Shown piece by piece: positions 1-5,435 of a stretch of 7,665 nt of DNA (position 1 is its first letter; each line of letters opens with the position of its first letter). A program made the position numbers and the translations under genes. Source of the DNA: Candidatus Nealsonbacteria bacterium CG01_land_8_20_14_3_00_12 (GTDB taxonomy: Bacteria > Patescibacteriota > Minisyncoccia > Minisyncoccales > PETJ01); NCBI GenBank assembly GCA_002781125.1, contig PETJ01000071.1, forward strand, positions 1-7,665, in the 5' to 3' direction. Under the pieces are notes generated by a model. It saw only the letters and a program-made list of their open reading frames with translations, was not told the origin of the DNA and made no database searches.

Positions 1-323
1 CCTTGGGGAACTATTTCAGCTAAGGTTACTACTAAGCCGTCGGAGGTGACAATTAATCCTGAACCTTCTAAGATTTTGCTATCTTTTTTCTCGGTTCTCA
101 CTCCAACCACTGTTTTTTCCACTTTTTCAATGGCCTTTTTCAAGGCAACATTTTCTTGAATAGTTATTTCTTTTCTCTCGGTAACGTAAACCGGGCTTTG
201 CTCTAATCTATATTGAGAAAAAAGTGGCCTTTCAACAAAATAGGGCCAGAGAATTTGGTCGGCAAAAATTCCGCCGCCAATACCCAAAATAAAAATAGCA
301 ATGATTTTAAAAAGAGTTTTCAT
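1..323 (-). CDS. HtrA/Deg-like trypsin-fold protein lacking the catalytic histidine (3' end beyond window)
   Basis: This partial gene runs off the left edge; 107 residues are visible. Residues 5-22 are a hydrophobic membrane anchor, followed by a polar linker and the first strands of a trypsin-like domain. GSGLIVTSDGLVVTLAEIV (87-105) aligns without gaps to GTGFVVSEDGLILTNRHVV (154-172) of the intact HtrA gene upstream. The catalytic His170 of that protein corresponds to Glu103 here, so the product is probably an inactive, membrane-anchored pseudoprotease, or has a relocated catalytic residue. The Asp and Ser positions lie outside the window. Its ATG shares one base with the clpB stop codon (TAATG) and has no Shine-Dalgarno site, so translation is probably coupled to clpB. 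A role in envelope protein quality control is inferred from the neighbours. The family call is fairly sure; loss of activity is an inference. Confidence 0.8.
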   Translation of the reverse strand, partial: MKTLFKIIAIFILGIGGGIFADQILWPYFVERPLFSQYRLEQSPVYVTERKEITIQENVALKKAIEKVEKTVVGVRTEKKDSKILEGSGLIVTSDGLVVTLAEIVPQ

Positions 324-3016
324 TAAACGGGAACTTTTTCTCTTGTATGGGTAGTTTTAATTAAATCTTTGGCGGTTCTAAAAATTATTCTGCCAGCCTC
401 AAGATCGACAATAACCCTTTCTCCCTCTTTTACTTCTCCAGCAACAATTTTCAAGGAGAGGGGGTCTAGTACCTGCTTTTGAATTACTCTTTTTAGAGGC
501 CTGGCTCCTAAATTTGGGTCAAAGCCCCGCTCAGCCAAAAATTCTTTGGCCGATTCATTAACTTTGATTTCAATTGATTTCCCTTGAAGACGGTTAGCCA
601 CTTTTTGAAGTTCCAATTCAACAATTTTCTTAATTTCTGGCCTACCCAAATAATTGAAGATGATGATTTCATCAATTCGGTTTAAAAATTCGGGTCGGAA
701 GTTTTCTTTCAAAGCAGCCATCACCTTTTCTCTTAATGATTCTCTGGCGCTTTTTTCTTCATCACCTCCAACAAAACCTAAAGCCGATTCTTTGGCAATA
801 ATATCTGAACCAACATTTGAAGTCATAATCAAAATGGCATTTTTGAAGGAGGCGGTCCTGCCCTTGGCATCGGTTAATCTACCATCCTCCAAAATCTGAA
901 GTAAAATATTGAAAACTTCAGGATGAGCTTTTTCAACTTCGTCAAGTAAAACAACACTATAAGGCCGCCTTCTAATTTTCTCAGTTAATTGACCACCTTC
1001 TTCATAGCCAACGTAACCTGGCGGAGAGCCTATCATTTTAGAAACGGTGTGTCTTTCCATATATTCTGACATATCCAGTCTGACCAAAGCATTTTCATCG
1101 TTAAAGAGAAACTCAGCTAAAGCCCGAGCGGTTTCGGTTTTGCCCACACCGGTCGGTCCCAAAAACATAAAGGAACCCACGGGTCGATTCTCTTCTGAAA
1201 TTCCCGCCCTCGCCCTTCTGATGGCATTAGAAATTGCTTCAATTGCTTCTCTCTGACCAATCACTCTTTTTGAAACAATCTCTTCCATTTTTCCTAATTT
1301 TTTCGCCTCTGCCTCCAAAAGTCGGGTAACCGGAATTCCTGTCCATCTGGAAACCACTTTCGCCACCTCCTCCTGGCCAATCTCCCCTTTTAAAATTGGA
1401 CGACTCTCTTGAAATCGGGCTAATTTTCTTTCTTCTTTTTTTAACCCTTTTAAAAGATTAGGGATTTTCCCATATTTTATTTCGGCCACCTTTTGAAGGT
1501 TAGCTGAGGCTGTTTCCCTTTCTACTTCGAAGCGCAATGCCTCTATTTCTTTTTTCAAATTTTTAATTTTAACAATAGTTTCTCTTTCTGATTGCCATTG
1601 AGCTTCAATTGCTTTTGCTTTTTCAGCTAAATCAGCTACTTGCCTGGAGAGAACCCTTTGTTTTTTTGAATCCTTTTTGGTAGCTTCGCTTTCGATTTCT
1701 AATTTTTGAATTTCTTTTTTTAATTTCTCCAAGTCCTCCGGTTCAGATTCAATTTCCAATCTCAAAGATGACATTGCTTCATCCATTAGGTCCACGGCTT
1801 TATCTGGTAAGAATCTATCAGTGATATATCTGGCAGCTAATTGGGCGCAGGCTATGAGCGCAGAATCTTCTATCTTCACGCCGTGATGCAATTCATATTT
1901 TTCTTTAATACCCCGGAGAATTAAAATGGTGTCTTCAATTGAGGGTTCTGAAACATAAATTGGCTGAAATCTTCTTTCTAAAGCCGGGTCTCTCTCAATA
2001 TATTTTTGATAATCTTTTAAAGTGGTAGCGCCAATAGCCCTTAACTCGCCTCGGGCTAAGGCTGGTTTTAATAAATTGGAGGCATCGATTGCTCCTTCGG
2101 CTGCCCCGGCTCCAACCAGGGTATGCAACTCATCAATAGATAAAAGATATTTGCCGCCAGCTCGATTGATTTCTTTCAAAAGGGCTTTTACCCTGTCCTC
2201 GAACTCTCCTCGATATTTAGTTCCAGCCACCAGGGCTCCCAAATCTAAGCCAACAATTTCTTTTTCTTTTAAACTTTCTGGAACCTGACCAGAAACAATT
2301 TTTTGGGCTAAACCCTCAACAATCGCCGTTTTCCCGACTCCGGCTTCTCCAATTAAAACCGGATTATTTTTTGTCCTTCGACTAAGCACCTGCATCAATC
2401 TTTTGATTTCATTTTCTCTGCCAATAACCGGGTCTAATTTCCCCTGCCTGGCTAAGGAAGTTAAATTTCTGGCATATTTTTCCAACACCTGATATTTTGT
2501 TTCTGGCTCGGGGTCAGTGATTCTTTGACCTCCTCTAATTTGAGATAGGGTTTTCAAAACTGTTTCATAATCTAATTTACCAAATTCCAAAGTTGTCGGT
2601 CCTCCACCCGGCTGTAAAAAGGTGGCTTTGTCTAAAATCTCCCTGGCTTTGGTTTCGGCAGCCAAAAGAGCCAAAAATAAATGCTCAACCGAAATATATT
2701 CATCACCCATTTTCATTGCTTCTTGTCTGGCCCGGTCAAGAACCTTTGCCATGTCTTGAGTTAGATAAAACTGGCCAAAAGTTTGGGGAGTAGCAATGAC
2801 TGGAATTCTTTCTAAAGCTGACTTTGTCTTTCTTTTTAGATTTTCAAAATCGACTCCAATTCTTTTAAGCAAATTCAAAACCAGGCTTTCTTCCTGAGTT
2901 AAAAGCGAATACAAAAGATGCAAAGCATCAATCTGTTGCTGACCTCTTTCTCTGGCTAAATCTTGAGCAGATATTATTGCGTCCTGAGCTTTGTGAGTAA
3001 AATTTCCTCCATTCAT
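323..3016 (-). CDS. clpB: ClpB-type AAA+ disaggregase
   Basis: This is a cytoplasmic Hsp100 ATPase that, in this family, threads aggregated proteins through a hexamer with DnaK. It has 897 residues; bacterial ClpB is usually about 860. The double Clp N-domain spans about 1-150. NBD1 has Walker A GEAGVGKT (223-230), Walker B with Asp295-Glu296, pore-loop Tyr268 and an arginine finger near 348-349. A long charged coiled-coil middle domain (about 418-545) contains YGKIP at 515-519, as in ClpB and unlike the short ClpC middle domain. NBD2 has Walker A GPTGVGKT (620-627), Walker B with Asp692-Glu693, pore loop GYVG (667-670), and sensor 2 GARP (837-840). One oddity is ALGF at 745-748, where ClpA/ClpC carry the ClpP-docking IGL/VGF loop that ClpB normally lacks. 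The start fits the N-domain, and a promoter lies just upstream with almost no leader. No CIRCE operator is visible. Confidence 0.92.
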   Translation of the reverse strand: MNGGNFTHKAQDAIISAQDLARERGQQQIDALHLLYSLLTQEESLVLNLLKRIGVDFENLKRKTKSALERIPVIATPQTFGQFYLTQDMAKVLDRARQEAMKMGDEYISVEHLFLALLAAETKAREILDKATFLQPGGGPTTLEFGKLDYETVLKTLSQIRGGQRITDPEPETKYQVLEKYARNLTSLARQGKLDPVIGRENEIKRLMQVLSRRTKNNPVLIGEAGVGKTAIVEGLAQKIVSGQVPESLKEKEIVGLDLGALVAGTKYRGEFEDRVKALLKEINRAGGKYLLSIDELHTLVGAGAAEGAIDASNLLKPALARGELRAIGATTLKDYQKYIERDPALERRFQPIYVSEPSIEDTILILRGIKEKYELHHGVKIEDSALIACAQLAARYITDRFLPDKAVDLMDEAMSSLRLEIESEPEDLEKLKKEIQKLEIESEATKKDSKKQRVLSRQVADLAEKAKAIEAQWQSERETIVKIKNLKKEIEALRFEVERETASANLQKVAEIKYGKIPNLLKGLKKEERKLARFQESRPILKGEIGQEEVAKVVSRWTGIPVTRLLEAEAKKLGKMEEIVSKRVIGQREAIEAISNAIRRARAGISEENRPVGSFMFLGPTGVGKTETARALAEFLFNDENALVRLDMSEYMERHTVSKMIGSPPGYVGYEEGGQLTEKIRRRPYSVVLLDEVEKAHPEVFNILLQILEDGRLTDAKGRTASFKNAILIMTSNVGSDIIAKESALGFVGGDEEKSARESLREKVMAALKENFRPEFLNRIDEIIIFNYLGRPEIKKIVELELQKVANRLQGKSIEIKVNESAKEFLAERGFDPNLGARPLKRVIQKQVLDPLSLKIVAGEVKEGERVIVDLEAGRIIFRTAKDLIKTTHTREKVPV

Positions 3017-3024
3017 ACAATTTA

Positions 3025-3053
3025 ATTATAGAAAAGGTTTTAAAAAAAATCAA
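3025..3053 (-). promoter_or_regulatory. sigma70-like promoter of clpB giving a near-leaderless mRNA
   Basis: On the minus strand TTGATT (3053-3048) is followed by a 17-base spacer and a perfect TATAAT (3030-3025). Only eight bases (TAAATTGT) separate the -10 box from the clpB ATG. Transcription normally starts about seven bases after the -10 box, so the mRNA should begin at, or one to two bases before, the start codon. There is no room for a Shine-Dalgarno site; a GGAGG instead lies just inside the gene (3010-3006). The -35 box directly touches the end of the structured repeat 3054-3131. Confidence 0.75.
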
Positions 3054-3131
3054 GCCCAGTAGAATAATTTCGGATTGCTTCGCAAGTTAGATTTTTCTTT
3101 AGAAAAATCTTTCCGAAATTCTCTACTGGGC
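3042..3131 (-). terminator. possible terminator after htrA
   Basis: The strong outer stem of the structured repeat is followed on the minus strand by TTGA and a run of eight Ts. That resembles an intrinsic terminator for htrA, although the stem encloses a large branched loop rather than a tight hairpin. The T-run overlaps the clpB -35 box and spacer, so if both calls are right the clpB promoter starts inside the terminator of the gene before it. Confidence 0.4.
3054..3131 (-). repeat. structured repeat, copy 1 (three-way junction) between htrA and clpB
   Basis: The outer arms GCCCAGTAGA (3054-3063) and TCTACTGGGC (3122-3131) are perfect complements. The stem continues after a small internal loop with 3066-3074 paired to 3112-3120 (nine pairs). 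Inside are two further hairpins: TTGC-TTC-GCAA (3075-3085) and a ten-pair stem with a two-base loop (3089-3110). The result is a closed three-way junction. Copy 2 at 4551-4630 has the same arm and fold. On the minus strand the outer stem is followed four bases later by eight Ts (3049-3042), so as RNA it could also terminate the htrA transcript. What the element does is unknown. Confidence 0.8.
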
Positions 3132-3134
3132 GCA

Positions 3135-3169
3135 GCCCCGTACTGAAATGAAATTTCTAGTACTGGGGC
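3135..3169 (-). repeat. 35-base imperfect hairpin just after the htrA stop
   Basis: The left arm 3135-3149 (GCCCC, GTACT, GAAAT) pairs with 3153-3169 (ATTTC, AGTAC, GGGGC) in three five-pair blocks separated by two single-base bulges, around a three-base loop. It begins three bases from the structured repeat 3054-3131 and ends five bases from the htrA stop codon. Its end CCCCAGTACT resembles the GCCCAGTAGA arm of the larger repeat, so it may be a short relative of that family. It has no T-run directly after it on the minus strand, so a plain terminator role is not supported. Confidence 0.7.
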
Positions 3170-3174
3170 AAGCC

Positions 3175-4515
3175 CTACTCACTCCTTTCACCCAAAGGGA
3201 CTTCAAAAATTTTTTCTTTCCCTTCCCTTAAAATCTTCAAAGTGACTTTATCTCCGGGATTATATTTCATAATAATTTTAGCTAAAGTATTTTCGGTTGT
3301 AATTTTTTGATTGTCAAATTCTAAAATAATATCTCCTTCTTTCAACCCAGCTTCCTCAGCCGCAGAACCCGGAAAAATAGCTGCTTGGCCCCCCTCTCCC
3401 TTAATTACCCAGGCACCGTAATCAACTGGTAAATTATTTTCTTTTTGAATTTCCTCATTTATTAAAACATATCTCACTCCCAAAAATGGATAGAAAATTT
3501 TTCCTGAAGTTTTAACCTGCTCAATATCTTTTTTAGCTTTGTTAATTGGAATGGCAAAACCAATACTCTGAGCTTCCAAAACCATAGCCGTATTTATTCC
3601 GATTACTTCTCCTTTGAGATTTAAAAGCGGCCCGCCGGAATTTCCTTGGTTAATAGCAGCATCAGTTTGAATGACATCTTCGAGAGTCTCAACCAGGCCG
3701 CCACCAGAAGCAGTGATGGTTCTTCCTAAACCAGAAATTACTCCCACTGAAACCGAATTTCGGAATTCTCCTAAAACATTGCCAATAGCAATTACGGTCT
3801 GGCCAATTTGTAATTTATCTGAGTCACCCAGTTTGACTGTCGGAAATGGTTTTAAAATGAGTTTTCCTTGGTTATCAACTATTTTCTCTTTTTCGACTTT
3901 GATTACAGCCAAATCCTGGGCCGGGTCTCTGGCCAAAACTTTGGCTGGAAATTTTCTACCATCATTTGTCAAAACTGTATAATCGGCTGCGGTATCCAGA
4001 ACCACGTGTCTATTGGTTAAAATCAAGCCATCTTCGGAAACAACAAAACCAGTTCCGCCGCCAACCTCTTTTTTCTCGGTTCCTTTTTGGCGATACTGAG
4101 GAATTTGAAATTCAAAGGGTTGGCCAAAAAATTGCTCAAATTCTTGGAAGGGATTGTAATAGTATTCCTCAATAATGGGAACATCTTTGGTAATAACAAT
4201 GCTTACCACGGCTGGTGAATTTTCGTTAACCACTTTAATTATCGCCTCTTCTTGGGAGGTTTGGGGGAGATATTCCTGGATTGTTTCTTTCTCAATTATT
4301 TTTTCAACCCCGGGAAGTTCGATGTTTAATTGAGAGAGGTAGTTCCTTACTTCAGAATAAAAATAACTGCCAGTAATTGTTCCACCAATCCCGCCCAAGA
4401 TAAAGGAGGCTAAAATTATTAGAAAAATCCAAAAAGCCCGGTTTTGGCAAAACTTCGGGAATCTTGGCGCTTTTAGTTTCGGTAACTTAACTTCCGGTAA
4501 TTTATAGATTGGCAT
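3175..4515 (-). CDS. htrA: membrane-anchored HtrA/Deg serine protease with one PDZ domain
   Basis: This protein degrades or monitors misfolded proteins outside the cytoplasmic membrane. It has 446 residues. A Lys/Pro-rich cytoplasmic tail (1-26) with repeated K-L-P-type units precedes one membrane segment (about 27-50). After a linker comes a trypsin-fold protease with the full triad: His170 in TNRHVV, Asp201 in DPAQDLAV and Ser293 in GNSGGP. A single PDZ domain follows (about 343-440), starting near FLGVRYV and containing GSAAEEAGLKEGDIIL. The layout matches DegS or Gram-positive HtrA rather than two-PDZ DegP. The residues between 112 and 150, rich in Tyr, Phe and Gln, form the variable LA-loop region. 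It ends in TAG, has its own promoter, and precedes clpB in the same direction, so the two form a protein-quality-control cluster. All catalytic residues are present, so it should be active. Confidence 0.92.
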   Translation of the reverse strand: MPIYKLPEVKLPKLKAPRFPKFCQNRAFWIFLIILASFILGGIGGTITGSYFYSEVRNYLSQLNIELPGVEKIIEKETIQEYLPQTSQEEAIIKVVNENSPAVVSIVITKDVPIIEEYYYNPFQEFEQFFGQPFEFQIPQYRQKGTEKKEVGGGTGFVVSEDGLILTNRHVVLDTAADYTVLTNDGRKFPAKVLARDPAQDLAVIKVEKEKIVDNQGKLILKPFPTVKLGDSDKLQIGQTVIAIGNVLGEFRNSVSVGVISGLGRTITASGGGLVETLEDVIQTDAAINQGNSGGPLLNLKGEVIGINTAMVLEAQSIGFAIPINKAKKDIEQVKTSGKIFYPFLGVRYVLINEEIQKENNLPVDYGAWVIKGEGGQAAIFPGSAAEEAGLKEGDIILEFDNQKITTENTLAKIIMKYNPGDKVTLKILREGKEKIFEVPLGERSE

Positions 4516-4522
4516 ACAAAAT

Positions 4523-4550
4523 ATTATACCTCTTTTTTATTTTTCTTCAA
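4523..4550 (-). promoter_or_regulatory. sigma70-like promoter of htrA giving a near-leaderless mRNA
   Basis: On the minus strand TTGAAG (4550-4545) is followed by a 16-base spacer and a perfect TATAAT (4528-4523). Seven bases (ATTTTGT) separate the -10 box from the htrA ATG, so the transcript should start at or beside the start codon. The arrangement copies that of clpB, including TTGT directly before ATG. The -35 box directly touches the end of the structured repeat 4551-4630. Confidence 0.72.
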
Positions 4551-4630
4551 ACCCAGTATGACAACTTCGACAGGGTTTCCTTCCAGGAAACCTTAATTTC
4601 GCGGAGCGAGTCGAAGTTGCTCTACTGGGC
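4551..4630 (-). repeat. structured repeat, copy 2 (three-way junction) upstream of htrA
   Basis: The outer arms CCCAGTA (4552-4558) and TACTGGG (4623-4629) pair. After a 3x3 internal loop, CAACTTCGAC (4562-4571) pairs perfectly with GTCGAAGTTG (4610-4619). Inside are GGTTTCC-TTCCA-GGAAACC (4574-4592) and TCGC-GGA-GCGA (4599-4609), giving the same three-way junction as copy 1 at 3054-3131. The 11 bases GCCCAGTAGAG on the promoter-distal side are identical in both copies. The inner stems differ in sequence but remain complementary, and the order of the long and short inner hairpins is swapped. The gap between the glycosyltransferase and htrA (4516-4666) holds only this element, part of another repeat and the htrA promoter. 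Confidence 0.8.
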
Positions 4631-4648
4631 AAACCGTTAAATCTATGA

Positions 4649-4700
4649 GCGATGAGGACTTTATCCTCATCTTCCACCTTCGCTTCCTCCAGAAGCTCGG
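4649..4700 (-). repeat. two-hairpin repeat, copy A, at the 3' end of the glycosyltransferase 2 gene
   Basis: Hairpin 1 pairs GATGAGGA (4651-4658) with TCCTCATC (4664-4671); hairpin 2 pairs GCTTC (4682-4686) with GAAGC (4692-4696). The first 36 bases match copy B (5381-5416) at 30 positions. One difference is a compensatory pair change (G-C here, A-T in copy B) and three more are in or next to the hairpin loop. It spans the stop codon and the last 10 or so codons of the glycosyltransferase gene. No T-run follows, so a classical terminator is not supported. Confidence 0.75.
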
Positions 4701-5374
4701 TATTTAAAAATATCTTTTTTTACCGGTCCAAAAAGGAACATATAAATTCCGGCTAAAATAAATTTCAAATAGGTTTTCAATCTTCCATCTTTGATAAATC
4801 TTCTATCAGAAGTTAATACTGGTTCAATTTTAATAAAGCCGAATTTACCAAATTTCGCCGCCTGTTTGGCAAAATAATGATCTTCGGCTATTTTTATTTC
4901 CTCATCAAACCCTCCGCCAACTTTTTCAAAAATTTCTTTTTTCACCAAAACCGAATTTGTGGCATAAGGAATCTGGGTGAAATTGACAAAATTATTGTAA
5001 ATCCCATAAAGAATTTTATCAATTTTTTTGCTATTAGGATAGATTGGGAAAGAAGCCACTCCCAATTTTTTTCTTTCAAATTCTGCCAAAAGCTTACTTA
5101 GAAAGTTTTCCGGCAAAAAAACATTATCTGCATCCATAAATAAAAGCGTATCGCCTTTAGCAATTTTTGCTCCTTCATTTCTTCCCCGAGCTGGCAATCC
5201 GCCAGGGATAATTTTACAGCCATAATTTCTAGCAATTTCTACTGTTTTATCTTTCGAACCAGCATCAGCAACAATGATTTCCGAATCGCTATTGAAATTC
5301 TGCTTCTTAATTTGAGAAAGCAAAATCGGCAAATATTTCTCCTCATTTAAAGCTGGAACAATTATGGATAACAT
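4667..5374 (-). CDS. family 2 glycosyltransferase (GT-A fold)
   Basis: This enzyme is predicted to transfer a sugar from an activated nucleotide donor to an envelope glycan or lipid acceptor. It has 235 residues and begins immediately with the GT2 core: SIIVPALNEE (3-12), DAGSKDKT (37-44), RGRNEGA (63-69) and the metal-binding DAD at 81-83. AEDHYFA (163-169) provides the ED acceptor-side motif. A hydrophobic stretch near 202-218 may attach it to the membrane. The core ends around residue 225; the last ten residues (R-A-S-G-G-S-E-G-G-R) are encoded by the two-hairpin repeat 4649-4700 and look like a foreign tail. It starts 30 bases after the glycoside hydrolase stop, with no clear Shine-Dalgarno site, since a GGAG lies inside a hairpin 16 bases before ATG. 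Donor and acceptor cannot be read from the sequence. Confidence 0.88.
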   Translation of the reverse strand: MLSIIVPALNEEKYLPILLSQIKKQNFNSDSEIIVADAGSKDKTVEIARNYGCKIIPGGLPARGRNEGAKIAKGDTLLFMDADNVFLPENFLSKLLAEFERKKLGVASFPIYPNSKKIDKILYGIYNNFVNFTQIPYATNSVLVKKEIFEKVGGGFDEEIKIAEDHYFAKQAAKFGKFGFIKIEPVLTSDRRFIKDGRLKTYLKFILAGIYMFLFGPVKKDIFKYRASGGSEGGR

Positions 5375-5380
5375 AATTAG

Positions 5381-5435
5381 GCGATGAGAACTCCGTTCTC
5401 ATCTTCAACCTTCGCTGACATAAATGTCAGTTCGG
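5381..5435 (-). repeat. two-hairpin repeat, copy B, at the 3' end of the glycoside hydrolase gene
   Basis: Hairpin 1 pairs GATGAGAAC (5383-5391) with GTTCTCATC (5395-5403) around a three-base loop. Hairpin 2 is CTGACAT-AA-ATGTCAG (5415-5430). The linker (TTCAACCTTC) and the outer TCGG match copy A at 4649-4700. It encodes the last nine codons of the glycoside hydrolase, its TGA stop, and most of the 30-base gap before the next gene. Hairpin 1 would form in the mRNA 8 bases before the glycosyltransferase ATG and could affect its translation. Confidence 0.75.

Noticed and set aside
3054..3131. tRNA or tRNA-like gene, suggested by the branched fold
   Set aside because: Only two inner hairpins are present, and there is no anticodon arm geometry, T-arm GTTC motif or CCA end.
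3017..3174. CIRCE/HrcA heat-shock operator upstream of clpB
   Set aside because: The inverted repeats here do not match TTAGCACTC-N9-GAGTGCTAA in sequence or spacing.
3054..4630. CRISPR-like repeats
   Set aside because: Only two copies about 1.5 kb apart with a gene between them; the units are structured, diverged repeats without spacer arrays.
4649..4671. Classical rho-independent terminator of the glycosyltransferase gene
   Set aside because: The hairpin is good but no T-run follows on the minus strand; it is better explained as part of a repeat family.
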